A DNA stretch of 64,000 nt from Olivibacter sitiensis DSM 17696 (GCF_000427965.1 NZ_ATZA01000002.1:124001-188000), one strand, 5' to 3'. Shown: positions 44,349-54,747, counted from the first letter of the stretch. Translations and numbers: made by a program. The notes: generated by a model not told the origin, from the sequence alone.

Positions 44349-45452
44349 CTATCTTGCCAACTTCAATACTTCCTGAGCAATGAGCTCATCGGCATCTTCT
44401 TTGGCCATCTTCTTTATATTTTCACTTAACTTCTTTTGCAGTACCTTATCAGACAATAAAGCGATGGCCTCATCTACCAGTTTTTCGGAGGCCTCAGTGT
44501 CCTTCACCAATTTGGCGGCACCCCGCTCCACCAAGGCCATTGCGTTCTTTGTCTGATGATCCTCGGCCACATTGGGCGAAGGAACCAGAATACACGGCTT
44601 GCCAACGATGCTGAGCTCGGCAATGGTACCCGCTCCCGCCCGCGCTATAATTAAATCAGCGCTGGCATAGGCCAAATCCATCCTATTTAGGAATGGCCGC
44701 AACTGCACACTATCGTCCAATTGGCCTTTCAATTCGTTTTTTAATACCTCGTAGTAATAGGTCCCACATTGCCATATAACTTGTATATCGTGGGCCTTCA
44801 ACTTCGCCAAGCCTTCCAACAAGCAATTATTCAACGTTCGGGCACCTAGGCTTCCACCTGTTACCAAAAGGGTCCGCTTCTCATGATCAAAGCCAAAAAG
44901 TTCATCCGCTTCAAATTTCTTCCCCACAATGTCTACTACATCCTTTCGCACAGGATTGCCACTTATTACGATTTTCCCTTTCGGGAAAAACCTATCCATC
45001 CCCTCAAAGGCTACGCATATCTTGCTCGCTTTGGCTGCAAGTCGTTTATTGGTTATACCAGCATAGGAGTTTTGCTCTTGTATTAGATAGGGGACCTTCA
45101 ACTGTCCTGCCGCCATAAGCAAAGGACCGGAAGCATAGCCTCCTACACCTACTACCACATCTGGATTAAAGTCCTTAATGATGCGCTTCGCCATTCGTAT
45201 ACTCTTCAACAGCTTAAACGGGAGCAACAGGTTTTTCAACAGGGATTGCCTATTAATGCCTTGAATATCCAAGCCTATAATCTTATATCCCGCCGCTGGC
45301 ACTTTCTCCATTTCCATCCTGCCTTTTGCCCCGACAAAGAGCAGCTCGCTGTCAGGCAGAAGGCGCTTAATGGCATTGGCAATGGACACGGCCGGAAATA
45401 TATGCCCCCCTGTACCACCTCCGCTGATAATGACTTTTAGTTTCTTTGTCAT
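44349..45452 (-). CDS. murG: UDP-GlcNAc:undecaprenyl-PP-MurNAc-pentapeptide GlcNAc transferase
   Basis: A 367-residue GT28 glycosyltransferase at the inner face of the cytoplasmic membrane that converts lipid I to lipid II. G-loop 1 is SGGGTGGHIFPA, G-loop 2 is GVGGYASGPLLMAA, and the C-terminal donor site has TGGSLGARTLNN and RAGAGTIAELSIVGKPCILVPSP (GxGTxxE and Q/N ribose contacts). The product is the substrate flipped and polymerised by FtsW/FtsI encoded in the same cluster. Spacing is 10 bp to murC and 17 bp from ftsW. Confidence 0.97.
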   Translation of the reverse strand: MTKKLKVIISGGGTGGHIFPAVSIANAIKRLLPDSELLFVGAKGRMEMEKVPAAGYKIIGLDIQGINRQSLLKNLLLPFKLLKSIRMAKRIIKDFNPDVVVGVGGYASGPLLMAAGQLKVPYLIQEQNSYAGITNKRLAAKASKICVAFEGMDRFFPKGKIVISGNPVRKDVVDIVGKKFEADELFGFDHEKRTLLVTGGSLGARTLNNCLLEGLAKLKAHDIQVIWQCGTYYYEVLKNELKGQLDDSVQLRPFLNRMDLAYASADLIIARAGAGTIAELSIVGKPCILVPSPNVAEDHQTKNAMALVERGAAKLVKDTEASEKLVDEAIALLSDKVLQKKLSENIKKMAKEDADELIAQEVLKLAR

Positions 45453-45469
45453 ATGATCTATTATATACC

Positions 45470-46678
45470 TTAGGCAACGGCAGGAATTTCACCTATTACA
45501 ACCTTATCTTTTCTGCCCTTACTGTTTGCTTTTCCTCCTTTTTCATTTTCGCCGTCACCCTGCTCTTTCAACTCATCAATATTACGACTTACGCTCAAAA
45601 TTATGCCGAAAGCAATGCTTGTGAATAAGATGGAGGTTCCCCCCATACTTACCAATGGCAACGGCACACCTGTCACTGGTCCTAGCCCTACTGCGACCGC
45701 CATGTTTGCAAAGGCTTGGATGGTAAGACTAAAACCCAAACCGGCAGCCAGCAAAGTGCCAAATGCCTTTGGGCTTTGAGTCACGATACGGATACACCTA
45801 TACATGAACACCAGATAAAGCACCACGATGACCGCTCCGCCCAAGGCACCATATTCTTCAATAATGATCGCGAAAATAAAGTCTGAATATGGATGCGGTA
45901 GCACATTCCTCTGCGTACTATTGCCCGGCCCTTTACCAAAAAAACCTCCTGAGGCAATTGCTATCTTCGCATGATTTCCCTGGAAAGACTTGTCCGGATC
46001 TGGCTCGCCATATCCCATAAAGGTCTGTACACGCGATATGTAAGTTTGCCTTCTTGGTCCTATAAGCACCACCAGGGTAAGTAAGAATGCCCCTGCAAAA
46101 GTAACATAGGTAATCTGCTTGATACTGATGCGGCCGATGATGAGCAACAAGATACTGACGGCGAACAACATTAATGCCGTCGACATATTTGCAATAGCGA
46201 TGAGTATAATCACCACACACACCGAGCCCATGATGGGGATGAAAGCCTTTTTCACGTCCTTTATACTCTCCTGCTTGCGCGTCAGCATTCTTGCCAAGAA
46301 GGTAATCAAGGCCAGCTTGGCCAAATCGGAAGTCTGAAAAGTCTGGTTGATGATAGGAATGGTAACCCACCTATTGGCATCATTCACAGAATTTGTAAAA
46401 ATAAGTGTATAAAGCAGCAAAGGGATGGTTATGATCATCAACACTTTGGAAATGCCTGCATAATAGCGGTAGTCCAATTTATGCGAATAATACATCAGTA
46501 TCAGCCCCGCAAAAATGAGGGTCATATGCTTCAACAAATAGGTTTCCGTACCCTTTCCGTCTTTATAGGCAAGAGTACCGATTGAGCTATATACGGCCAG
46601 TAACGAAAACATGGACAATAGAATCACTATGATCCATATCCATTTATCTCCTTTTAGTACCTTAAATATTTTTTCCAT
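45470..46678 (-). CDS. ftsW: Septal peptidoglycan glycosyltransferase FtsW
   Basis: A 402-residue SEDS-family polytopic membrane protein, about 10 transmembrane segments. The catalytic region KLALITFLARM follows the extracellular loop, and the family signature lies around FGKGPGNSTQRNVLPHPYSDFIFAIIIEEYG, here seen as NVLPHPYSDFIFA and IIIEEYGALGG. It polymerises lipid II with its partner FtsI. The C-terminus after the last helix is a charged 45-residue tail (DELKEQGDGENEKGGKANSK), longer than in E. coli. FtsW rather than RodA is chosen because of its place between murD and murG. Confidence 0.95.
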   Translation of the reverse strand: MEKIFKVLKGDKWIWIIVILLSMFSLLAVYSSIGTLAYKDGKGTETYLLKHMTLIFAGLILMYYSHKLDYRYYAGISKVLMIITIPLLLYTLIFTNSVNDANRWVTIPIINQTFQTSDLAKLALITFLARMLTRKQESIKDVKKAFIPIMGSVCVVIILIAIANMSTALMLFAVSILLLIIGRISIKQITYVTFAGAFLLTLVVLIGPRRQTYISRVQTFMGYGEPDPDKSFQGNHAKIAIASGGFFGKGPGNSTQRNVLPHPYSDFIFAIIIEEYGALGGAVIVVLYLVFMYRCIRIVTQSPKAFGTLLAAGLGFSLTIQAFANMAVAVGLGPVTGVPLPLVSMGGTSILFTSIAFGIILSVSRNIDELKEQGDGENEKGGKANSKGRKDKVVIGEIPAVA

Positions 46679-46745
46679 ATTCTAAAGTGTTATTAATTGC
46701 CAGCCGTCTAGTTACCCAGGCTCCATTGCCCTAGCTTTGTTTATC

Positions 46746-48101
46746 TTACAGTTCCTTCACCGCTGCTTTAAATTGATCACCCCTATCTTCGTAATTCTTA
46801 AAAAGATCAAAACTTGCACAGGCGGGAGACAACAGCACCGTATCCCCTTTTTGTGCCAAATGATAAGAAACCTCTACAGCCTCATTCATATTTTGCGTAT
46901 TAACGATCACGTCCACCTCATCCTCAAAGGCATCATGTATTCTAACATTATCTTTGCCCAAACAAACAATGGCCCTCACCTTATCGTGCATCAGTTCCTG
47001 CAACATGGCATAATCATTCCCTTTGTCTACTCCCCCCATAATCAACACGATTTTCTCGGGCAAACTCTCCAAGGCATACCATACCGAATTGACATTGGTA
47101 GCCTTAGAATCGTTAATGAAGTTAATCCCCGAAATACAAGAAACAAACTCCAGGCGGTGCGGAATATTCACAAACTCGCCCATACTCTCCCTAATGGATT
47201 CATTGCGGAGTTCCCATACTTTGGAAACTATGCCTGAAGCCATATTATTATACACATTATGCATCCCCTGTAGCGCTAAGTCCTTGATTGCCATTTTAAA
47301 CTGTTCTTGTTTTGGTATATTAATTACTATTTCTCTTTCTTGATTTAAATAGGCTCCCTCTTTTATCTCTATCTTTTGTGAGAAAGGGTAGACCTTTGCA
47401 TCGGTATGATGGCGCAGCAGCCCACCAAGCGTCTCCGGATCGTCTGCACAGTAGACAAATACATCATTGGACGTTTGATTTTGCAGAATGCGAAACTTGG
47501 AATCCACATAGTTTTCCATCTTATGATCATACCTATCCAGATGGTCTGGAGTAATATTGAGCAACACCGCTATATCTGCCTTAAAGGCGTACATATCATC
47601 CAGCATGAAACTACTGATTTCCAACACATACACGCCAAATTGCTCTCTTGCCACCTGAAGTGCAAAGCTCTTGCCTATATTTCCCGCCAAGCCCACATTT
47701 ACACCTGCATTTTTGAGAATGCTATAGGTAAGCAAAGTCGTGGTGGTCTTACCGTTGGAACCTGTAATGGCTATCAACTTGGCATCCGTATAACGTGAAG
47801 CAAATTCTATTTCGCCGATAATTTCCTTGCCCATTTCCCTCAGCATCACGATAAGTGGAGCTGTTTCCGGAATTCCAGGACTTTTCACAATGACATCCGC
47901 CAGCACTATTTTCTCCTCGCTATGCTTCAGCTCCTCATAGGCTATCTGCTCATCCTCTAGCTGTTTCTTATATTTTTCCGATATCGGTCCTTTGTCGGAA
48001 ACAAAGACATCATAACCCTTATCGCGTGCCAAAATGGCTGCGCCCACCCCGCTTTCACCGGCGCCCAACACACACAATTTCCTAGTTAATGATGTTTCCA
48101 T
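46746..48101 (-). CDS. murD: UDP-N-acetylmuramoyl-L-alanine-D-glutamate ligase
   Basis: A 451-residue Mur ligase that adds D-Glu. Domain 1 starts LCVLGAGESGVGAAILARDKG, the P-loop is ITGSNGKTTTTLLTY, the Mg/carbamate region includes HMPHR-type histidines seen in the VNIPHRLEFV segment, and the conserved NDSKATNVNSVWYALE motif is intact. The C-terminal domain has LIMGGVDKGNDY and LLSPACASFDLFKNYEDRG, both diagnostic of MurD. It is 7 bp after mraY and 67 bp before ftsW. Confidence 0.97.
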   Translation of the reverse strand: METSLTRKLCVLGAGESGVGAAILARDKGYDVFVSDKGPISEKYKKQLEDEQIAYEELKHSEEKIVLADVIVKSPGIPETAPLIVMLREMGKEIIGEIEFASRYTDAKLIAITGSNGKTTTTLLTYSILKNAGVNVGLAGNIGKSFALQVAREQFGVYVLEISSFMLDDMYAFKADIAVLLNITPDHLDRYDHKMENYVDSKFRILQNQTSNDVFVYCADDPETLGGLLRHHTDAKVYPFSQKIEIKEGAYLNQEREIVINIPKQEQFKMAIKDLALQGMHNVYNNMASGIVSKVWELRNESIRESMGEFVNIPHRLEFVSCISGINFINDSKATNVNSVWYALESLPEKIVLIMGGVDKGNDYAMLQELMHDKVRAIVCLGKDNVRIHDAFEDEVDVIVNTQNMNEAVEVSYHLAQKGDTVLLSPACASFDLFKNYEDRGDQFKAAVKEL

Positions 48102-48108
48102 TTTACTC

Positions 48109-49353
48109 TTATCTCACCTTTAAGGTCACGATCGTGACAACTGCCAGAATAATCCCGACTATCCAAAACCGTGTCACGATCTTCGATTCGTGATAGCCTT
48201 TTTTCTGATAATGATGATGAAGGGGAGCCATCCGAAAAATCCTCCGCCCCTCACCATATTTCTTTTTGGTATATTTGAAATAGCTCACCTGCATAATCAC
48301 AGAAAGGTTTTCTACCAAGAATATACCGCAAAGCACCGGAATAAGCAATTCCTTGCGTATCATGATGGCAAATGCCGCTATTATCCCTCCAATAGCCAAG
48401 CTACCGGTATCTCCCATGAACACCTGAGCTGGATAGGCGTTATACCAAAGGAAACCTATACAGGCCCCCACAAACGCACCCATAAAGACCACCAGTTCAC
48501 CCGAATTGGGTATATACATGATATTGAGGTAGTCGGCAAAAACCGAATTGCCCGAAACGTAAGCCAGTAGCGCTAAGGTAACGCCAATGATGGCAGACGT
48601 ACCTGTTGCCAGCCCATCTATGCCATCCGTAATATTAGCACCGTTAGATACGGCGGTGATAATGATGATGACAAAAAACAAGAATACCCAAAAGGCATAT
48701 TTGCCATCCTTTAAACCAAACACGGTAAGTACCTTGCCATAATCAAATTCGTTGTTCTTGTAGAATGGAATATTTGTTTTGGTAGATTTGACCTGCACGT
48801 TGTAATAGTTCTTGCTACCGTCAAAGTTCTGCTGAATCTCTACGTGTTCACCGGCCTTCGGTCCACTTACCTTTTGCCTTGTCACGATGGATGGATGATA
48901 ATACATGGTACAGCCAATAATAATGGCCAAACCCACCTGACCTACCACCTTAAACTTGCCACTAAGCCCCTCTTTATTCTTCCGAAACACCTTGATATAA
49001 TCATCGAGAAAGCCTACCGCGCCCATCCATACCGTAGCAATAATCATCAGCTGCACATAGATATTCGATAGATTGGCAAACAACAAGGTAGGAATCAATA
49101 TTCCGCCCAAGATAATGAGTCCGCCCATGGTGGGTGTCCCTCTTTTCTGCGCTTCTCCTTCCAATCCCAAATCGCGAATCGTCTCTCCTACCTGCTTTTT
49201 GTGCAGCAGATTAATGAGATGCTTGCCAAAGATGGTAGTAATGACCAGGGAAAGGATCACCGCCATTGCAAAACGAAAGGATATATACTGGAAAAGCCCA
49301 GCTCCCGTGAGGTTCCAATGTTTATCTAAATATGTAAATAAATAATACAGCAT
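48109..49353 (-). CDS. mraY: Phospho-N-acetylmuramoyl-pentapeptide transferase
   Basis: A 414-residue integral membrane enzyme that makes lipid I from UDP-MurNAc-pentapeptide and undecaprenyl phosphate. Catalytic motifs are the aspartates of [29 protein letters not shown], and [11 protein letters not shown], with the HHHYQKKG loop near the end. It carries an extra periplasmic-side insertion of about 60 residues ([20 protein letters not shown] to KVLTVFGL) that is normal in this phylum. It is the target class of nucleoside antibiotics such as tunicamycin analogues. It lies 17 bp after murE. Confidence 0.97.
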   Translation of the reverse strand: MLYYLFTYLDKHWNLTGAGLFQYISFRFAMAVILSLVITTIFGKHLINLLHKKQVGETIRDLGLEGEAQKRGTPTMGGLIILGGILIPTLLFANLSNIYVQLMIIATVWMGAVGFLDDYIKVFRKNKEGLSGKFKVVGQVGLAIIIGCTMYYHPSIVTRQKVSGPKAGEHVEIQQNFDGSKNYYNVQVKSTKTNIPFYKNNEFDYGKVLTVFGLKDGKYAFWVFLFFVIIIITAVSNGANITDGIDGLATGTSAIIGVTLALLAYVSGNSVFADYLNIMYIPNSGELVVFMGAFVGACIGFLWYNAYPAQVFMGDTGSLAIGGIIAAFAIMIRKELLIPVLCGIFLVENLSVIMQVSYFKYTKKKYGEGRRIFRMAPLHHHYQKKGYHESKIVTRFWIVGIILAVVTIVTLKVR

Positions 49354-49370
49354 CCGTTCGTTATTTCTTA

Positions 49371-50828
49371 TTATTGGTTAAACAGCCCTTTCAATATTTC
49401 CTTATCATCAAAAGGATGTTTCACCCCCTTTATTTCCTGGTATTTCTCATGACCTTTACCTGCCACTAAAATAATATCACCGCGTTGGGCAAGATGAAAT
49501 GCCGCCTTGATGGCATCATTCCTGTCAGCAATGGAAAACACATTCCTCTTCTTATCTGCTGGGATACCCTCTTCCATATCTCGTATGATCTGATGTGGGT
49601 CTTCGCTACGCGGGTTGTCAGATGTGATAATTACCTTATCGCTCAGCTGTGCGGCCACTTCTGCCATCTCAGGTCGTTTACTCTTGTCTCTATCGCCACC
49701 ACAACCCAATACGGTTATCAGATGCTCGCCTATACCCTTCCGCAGGGTATTGATGGTTTCCAACACGTTCTTAACAGCATCGGGAGTATGCGCATAATCT
49801 ACTACGGCATAAACACCCTCGGGCGAAACAAGCACATCGAATCGGCCTTCTGCTCCGCTCAGCTTGCTCAGTGCGGTCAGTACCTTGAAGCTATCCTGTT
49901 CCAATAATATGGCTACACCATATACGGCAAGTATATTGTAAGCATTGAAGAGACCTGTAAGTTTCACCCAAACCTCTTTTCCATCTATCTGTAAAAGCAT
50001 TCCATCAAAATGGCTCTCCACAATCTTGCCTTTAAAATCAGCTATATTCTTCAACGCATAGGTTTTTCTGTGCGCCTTGGTGTTTTGCAACATGACCATT
50101 CCATTGCGATCATCTACATTGGTCAAGGCAAATGCCGAAGATGGCAAAGAATCAAAGAATGCCTTCTTTGCCTTAATATAAGCATCAAACGTCTTATGGA
50201 AATCCAGGTGGTCATGCGTTAAATTCGTGAAAGCACCGCCTACAAAATTGAGACCCGCTGTGCGGTTCTGGACTATGGCGTGTGAGCTAACCTCCATGAA
50301 ACAAAAATCACAACCTTTCTCTACCATCTCCTTTAACAAGCCGTTCAGCTCAATGGGATCTGGTGTCGTATGGGTAGCCGCAACAACCTCATCGTCTATC
50401 TGGTTTTGAACAGTGGACAGCAACCCTACTCGATACCCTAAAGCTCGAAACAATTTAAATAGCAACGTAGCCACGGTTGTCTTCCCGTTTGTACCTGTTA
50501 TGCCTACCAATTTGAGCTTGCTCGATGGAAAGTCAAAAAAACGACTGGCCAACAGCCCCAGAGTGTAGCTTGCGTCGTCCACTACAATATATGTCACCCC
50601 CTTTTTTCTGTTGGCGGGTAACTGCTCGCAGACGATGGCCGTAGCCCCTGAAGCTATAGCTTTATCTATATAGTCGTGACCATCTACCATTGTACCTCGT
50701 ACCGCCACGAACAGATCTTCCTCCCCTACCTTACGGGAGTCAAAACACAACGCATGGATGGACCTATCGGACATGCCGATAATATCCTTCACGTGAATGT
50801 TTTTCAAAAGTTCTTTCAATCTGTTCAT
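49371..50828 (-). CDS. murE: UDP-MurNAc-tripeptide synthetase, meso-DAP type
   Basis: A 485-residue Mur ligase that adds the third residue of the stem peptide. The ATP motif is [13 protein letters not shown] (112-124), the carbamylated-Lys region lies near [13 protein letters not shown], and the amino-acid recognition motif DNPRSEDP is at 404-411. DNPR is the signature for meso-diaminopimelate rather than L-Lys, consistent with the nearby dapA gene and a Gram-negative wall. The stop and start relation to ftsI is a 4-bp overlap (50825-50828). No murF gene follows, unlike in E. coli. Confidence 0.97.
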   Translation of the reverse strand: MNRLKELLKNIHVKDIIGMSDRSIHALCFDSRKVGEEDLFVAVRGTMVDGHDYIDKAIASGATAIVCEQLPANRKKGVTYIVVDDASYTLGLLASRFFDFPSSKLKLVGITGTNGKTTVATLLFKLFRALGYRVGLLSTVQNQIDDEVVAATHTTPDPIELNGLLKEMVEKGCDFCFMEVSSHAIVQNRTAGLNFVGGAFTNLTHDHLDFHKTFDAYIKAKKAFFDSLPSSAFALTNVDDRNGMVMLQNTKAHRKTYALKNIADFKGKIVESHFDGMLLQIDGKEVWVKLTGLFNAYNILAVYGVAILLEQDSFKVLTALSKLSGAEGRFDVLVSPEGVYAVVDYAHTPDAVKNVLETINTLRKGIGEHLITVLGCGGDRDKSKRPEMAEVAAQLSDKVIITSDNPRSEDPHQIIRDMEEGIPADKKRNVFSIADRNDAIKAAFHLAQRGDIILVAGKGHEKYQEIKGVKHPFDDKEILKGLFNQ

Positions 50829-52897
50829 TTCAGTTCTATGTCAATAGATGCTCCTTTTTGCACTACAGTACCAGCTACAAGTGATTGCTTCACTACTTTT
50901 CCATAACCCACAACCCTAGGTTTCAGCCCCGCATTACCAAGTAGATACAGGGCATCTTTCAAGCCCATTCCTTCCACTTTTGGCACCCTGTTCTCCTTGA
51001 AAGGTAAATCTTCCTCGTTCTCCGCCTTTTGAGGCGCTTTAGCTTTCAAGCCCATGCTTTTGGCTGCAGTAACTGTCTTGGAGGCACTGCCTGTCTTCAC
51101 TTCTGGATTTTCTCCCACCCTAGCCATATGCGTAGTATATGGCGACTGGTGAATATGAAAGTCATTTGCATAGACTCTTTCTGCAACTTGCTTAAAAACT
51201 GGAAGAGCCACCGTTGCGGCATAATACCCTCCACGTCTCGGATTCTGTATTACCACAATCATGGAATATTTCGGGTTATCCGCAGGGAAATACCCCGCAA
51301 ATGACCCTTGGTAAGCCCGCTTCACTTTGTACCCCTCCGCGCCCTGCGCCATCTGTGCCGTTCCTGTTTTCCCAGCAATCTTGAAAGGTGCAGATTTCAG
51401 TTCCTTACCTGTCCCTTCCTCTATCACTGCTTCGAGCATGGCCCGTGCCTTACCCAAGGTCCTATCAGACACAATCTTCTCATTTATAACACGAGCCTGA
51501 AAGGATTCAATAGTATTGTCCAATCGCCTGATTTCCTTAACAAACAAGGGAGCTACCATTTTTCCGTTGTTGGCGACTGCATTATACAAGGTCAGCATCT
51601 GCAACGGGGTCAACTTCAGCTCATACCCCCAACTCATCTGAGTAAGCGTAAGGCCGCTCCAACTCTTGCTGCTGGGTGACTTTACCAGTGGACTTCCTTC
51701 GCCTGGGATCTGAAGGCCTAACTTGTCATTCAGGTGCATGGCATACAGCTTCTTGGTAAAGGCTTCAGGGGATTCCTTATAATGCTGATTGATCAGTTTC
51801 GTAATGGCCGTATTGGATGAATGTGCAAAAGCTTGTTTGACGGTGATTTTCCCGTATCCCCCATGATGCGAATCCCGAATGGTATGCCTATATACCCTAA
51901 ACGTGCCATCTCCCGTATCCACGATATCACTGGTGTCGATCTTTCCATCTTCCAGTGCTACCATATAGGAAGCCAACTTGAATGTAGACCCCGGTTCTGC
52001 ACTTTGGGCAATAGCATAGTTGAATTTCTCTCTATAAACACCTTCGGATATCCTTGTGTAGTTGGCCACAGCCCTAATCTCACCCGTCTTCACCTCCATC
52101 AGAATGACGGTACCATTATCGGCATCGCTTTTCAACAACTGGTCTCTCAGTGCCTTTTGTGCCACATCCTGCATGTTTATATCAATTGTAGAGATGATAT
52201 CCGCCCCATCGGTAGGCGCTATTTCTGCGTCCTCGTTTATAGGCATCCACGCCCCGCCAGCAATACGTTGCACCACCCTGCTTCCACTAGCACCATCAAT
52301 ATACTCAGCGTAAGCACCTTCCAGACCCACTGGCTGTACCGTAGCTTTTTTGTAGCCAATGGTGCGCTCTGCCAAGTCCTTAAAAGGTAATATGCGCTTA
52401 TTCTTTTGATCGGCTATCAGCCCTCCCTTGTATTTGCCCAGGTTAAAAATCGGAAATTCGCGAACGGATTTCATTTCCTGAAAAGACACATTCCTTTTTA
52501 CTAGGTAATAACGGTTCTTATCATTTCTTGCCTGCCTCAACAATCGCTTATATTGATCGGCCGATTTATCTCCAAAAAAATTCGACAACGCATTGGCCAA
52601 TGAATCTATTTTGGCATAGAACACGTCGTTTTCCTGAATTCCTGGTGCAAGCATATCCATGCGGATGTCGTATTCAGGAACTGAGGTGGCCAACAAGCTG
52701 CCATCGTTGGAATAAATATTCCCTCTTACAGCTTCAATCGTCTGCTTTCTCGTAGAGAGACTATCGGCCATAGCTCGCCATTCTGCCCCTTGAACCGTTT
52801 GTACATAAATTAATTTATACATCACGGCAAAGGCAATGAGAACTATCAGCCCAAAGGACAGATAAACACGCAACAATATGTCGGTTCTGATATTCAT
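50825..52897 (-). CDS. ftsI: Septal transpeptidase FtsI (PBP3-like) with PASTA domain
   Basis: A 690-residue class B penicillin-binding protein that cross-links septal peptidoglycan with FtsW. One transmembrane helix near the N-terminus (about 10-30) is followed by the pedestal domain. The transpeptidase motifs are STFK with Ser304, SSN at 360-362 and KTGTA at 510-514. A single C-terminal PASTA domain (about 635-690, EGMGLKDALYLLGNAGLKPR) ends the protein, as in Gram-positive PBP2x but common in Bacteroidota. A basic linker separates the two. It overlaps murE by 4 bp and lies 21 bp after ftsL. Confidence 0.96.
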   Translation of the reverse strand: MNIRTDILLRVYLSFGLIVLIAFAVMYKLIYVQTVQGAEWRAMADSLSTRKQTIEAVRGNIYSNDGSLLATSVPEYDIRMDMLAPGIQENDVFYAKIDSLANALSNFFGDKSADQYKRLLRQARNDKNRYYLVKRNVSFQEMKSVREFPIFNLGKYKGGLIADQKNKRILPFKDLAERTIGYKKATVQPVGLEGAYAEYIDGASGSRVVQRIAGGAWMPINEDAEIAPTDGADIISTIDINMQDVAQKALRDQLLKSDADNGTVILMEVKTGEIRAVANYTRISEGVYREKFNYAIAQSAEPGSTFKLASYMVALEDGKIDTSDIVDTGDGTFRVYRHTIRDSHHGGYGKITVKQAFAHSSNTAITKLINQHYKESPEAFTKKLYAMHLNDKLGLQIPGEGSPLVKSPSSKSWSGLTLTQMSWGYELKLTPLQMLTLYNAVANNGKMVAPLFVKEIRRLDNTIESFQARVINEKIVSDRTLGKARAMLEAVIEEGTGKELKSAPFKIAGKTGTAQMAQGAEGYKVKRAYQGSFAGYFPADNPKYSMIVVIQNPRRGGYYAATVALPVFKQVAERVYANDFHIHQSPYTTHMARVGENPEVKTGSASKTVTAAKSMGLKAKAPQKAENEEDLPFKENRVPKVEGMGLKDALYLLGNAGLKPRVVGYGKVVKQSLVAGTVVQKGASIDIELK

Positions 52898-52918
52898 ATT
52901 TCGCTTGCTCGCTTTTCC

Positions 52919-53323
52919 CTATTTCTTTTTTTGTTTGGGTATCACTATTTTTTGGGGTGGCTGCACCAGCTCTTTTAGCCCCAAAGTGTCCACCTTCTTT
53001 AGCACTTCGCTTTGTGTACTCTTGAGCATCAGCTCAGCACTTAACGATTTGTACTCCCAACTCAACGTCTTCACCTCTCTGCTTAACCTATCTATTTCAC
53101 GCACCGTATTTTCCGCATAGTGCCTATTTCCTATATACAAAATGCCCAAAAAAGCCATAAAGCCAATGAAGGGCACAGCAGATACGGCTGTAGAGGAAGA
53201 AAGGATTTTTCCGGAAAACAAGGTTTTCAGGAAATGCTGGGAGGCATTTGCCTTCTCTTCCACAGCCATTTCCATCTCCTCTTGCTGCTCTTCGCTTAGC
53301 CCTTTTCTAAAATTATTGCTCAT
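52919..53323 (-). CDS. ftsL: FtsL-like division protein
   Basis: A 134-residue bitopic protein with a charged cytoplasmic N-terminus (GLSEEQQEEMEMAVEEKANA), one transmembrane helix (about 47-66, AVSAVPFIGFMAFLGILYIG) and a periplasmic coiled coil (NTVREIDRLSREVKTLSWEY onward). Sequence identity to classical FtsL is not visible, but topology and position between rsmH and ftsI are those of FtsL, which with FtsB and FtsQ activates FtsWI. Its start overlaps the end of rsmH by 11 bp. Confidence 0.85.
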   Translation of the reverse strand: MSNNFRKGLSEEQQEEMEMAVEEKANASQHFLKTLFSGKILSSSTAVSAVPFIGFMAFLGILYIGNRHYAENTVREIDRLSREVKTLSWEYKSLSAELMLKSTQSEVLKKVDTLGLKELVQPPQKIVIPKQKKK

Positions 53324-54233
53324 CCTCTTCCCTTTTTGCCGCCACTCTCAACTTAGCGCTTCTAGCACGACTATTTCTAGTTATTTCTTCCTCGCTAGCT
53401 ACGATGGCCTTCTTGGAAATCAGCTCAAAGGGCTTCATTTGATTGCCATAGAAGTCTTTCTCCACATCTCCCTTGAACTTACCTTTGGCTAAAAAATTCT
53501 TCACCAACCTATCTTCCAGCGAATGGTAGGACATCACGACCAATCGCCCCCCAGGCTTCAGCACCTCCTTGGCCTGCAAGAGCATTTCCTGCAGGCTATC
53601 TAGTTCTTTATTTACTTCTATGCGCAAGGCCTGAAAGAGCTGTGCGTAATACTTATTCTCCTTTCCCCTAGGTACCAAATTGGCCACGGCCTCCTTTAAA
53701 TCGGCCACCGTATTGATTGGCTTTGTCAAGCGTTTTGTCACAATAGTCTTTGCCAAACTCCTTGCATTATGGACCTCGCCATACATGCCAAATATGCGGT
53801 GCAGGGCTTCTTCGCTATAAGAATTGAGCACATAGGCCGCGTCCAAATCACCCGATTGATCCATGCGCATATCCAAACTGGCATCAAAACGAATGGAAAA
53901 ACCCCTATCAGCCTCATCGAACTGATGAGAAGAAACTCCCAAATCGGCCAAAATACCGTCCACCTGCCTCACTCCATACAGCCGAAGGCTGTTTTTCAAG
54001 AACCTAAAATTCTGATGTATGAGTTGGAAACGCTCGTCACCAATGGCATTTCCTAATGCATCCGGATCTTGGTCAAAGGCATACAACCGACCATCTTCGC
54101 CCAAATGTTTAATAATTTCCCTGGAATGCCCGCCACCACCGAACGTTACGTCCACATAGACTCCATTTGGCTTAATAGCCAAGGCTTCTATGCATTCCTG
54201 CAACATCACCGGTACATGGTAGACCTTTTCCAT
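53313..54233 (-). CDS. rsmH: 16S rRNA (cytosine1402-N4)-methyltransferase
   Basis: A 306-residue SAM-dependent methyltransferase (MraW) that modifies C1402 of 16S rRNA. It begins YHVPVMLQECIEAL, with the SAM-binding loop YVDVTFGGGGHSREII, GILADLGVSSHQFDEADRGF and the catalytic/insert region typical of RsmH (ERLVKNF-type helix SLEDRLVKNF). The C-terminus NSRARSAKLRVA is the family tail. The frame extends ten codons upstream to 54263, but ATG 54233 matches the family N-terminus and avoids a 17-bp overlap with mraZ. It is co-transcribed with mraZ, 13 bp away. Confidence 0.96.
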   Translation of the reverse strand: MEKVYHVPVMLQECIEALAIKPNGVYVDVTFGGGGHSREIIKHLGEDGRLYAFDQDPDALGNAIGDERFQLIHQNFRFLKNSLRLYGVRQVDGILADLGVSSHQFDEADRGFSIRFDASLDMRMDQSGDLDAAYVLNSYSEEALHRIFGMYGEVHNARSLAKTIVTKRLTKPINTVADLKEAVANLVPRGKENKYYAQLFQALRIEVNKELDSLQEMLLQAKEVLKPGGRLVVMSYHSLEDRLVKNFLAKGKFKGDVEKDFYGNQMKPFELISKKAIVASEEEITRNSRARSAKLRVAAKREEDEQ

Positions 54234-54246
54234 ATTACATACTATA

Positions 54247-54702
54247 CTATATATCCTTGCCACCCATCACTTCTGCAGCCAAGGAAGAGAAATTCTCACT
54301 GGAATCGTTCTCCCACTGCGCTTCGTATTCTTCCTTAGACCATATTTCTATGGTATTAAACTGACAGGCCAACACAACATCCGTCTGTATACCTGCATAA
54401 GCCATCAAGGCCTTCGGCAACAGCACCCTATTGGCCGAATCCAAGCTCAACACGGTAGCCCCTCTGGTAAACTTCCGAATGAACTCCCTTACTTTTGGAT
54501 CATAGGTATTTAACTTGCTCAACTCTTCTTGCTTCTTGGCCCATTCCGCCATTGTATAAATTACCAGATGCTTCTCAAACCCTCGGTTCACAACAAGCCC
54601 ATCCCTTTCAACCTCAGGCATTTGCTTCTTGAGGCCGGCGGGCAATACCATTCTTGCTTTGGTATCTAGCTTACATTCAAATTCACCGATAAAATGAGTC
54701 AT
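54247..54702 (-). CDS. mraZ: Transcriptional regulator MraZ
   Basis: A 151-residue protein with two SpoVT/AbrB-like half-domains, the first at MTHFIGEFECKLDTKARMVLPAGL and the second around FIRKFTRGATVLSLDSANRVLLP (seen as LDSANRVLLPKAL). MraZ forms ring-shaped oligomers that bind direct TGGGN repeats in its own promoter and repress or tune the dcw operon. Such repeats are visible 45 bp upstream here, so autoregulation is predicted. It is the first gene of the 13-gene minus-strand cluster. Confidence 0.97.
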   Translation of the reverse strand: MTHFIGEFECKLDTKARMVLPAGLKKQMPEVERDGLVVNRGFEKHLVIYTMAEWAKKQEELSKLNTYDPKVREFIRKFTRGATVLSLDSANRVLLPKALMAYAGIQTDVVLACQFNTIEIWSKEEYEAQWENDSSENFSSLAAEVMGGKDI

Positions 54703-54725
54703 GCTACTTTATAGAGTTAGCTAAT

Positions 54726-54733
54726 CAAATGTA
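54726..54733 (-). promoter_or_regulatory. -7 element of the mraZ/dcw promoter
   Basis: TACATTTG (minus strand) matches TAnnTTTG exactly and lies 23 bp before the mraZ ATG. The first MraZ repeat begins 14 bp further upstream and covers the expected -33 region. Confidence 0.5.
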
Positions 54734-54747
54734 AAAGTAGAAAAAAC

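Noticed and set aside
51821-52390. 189-codon plus-strand frame opposite ftsI
   Set aside because: Antisense to the transpeptidase gene and without domain signals.
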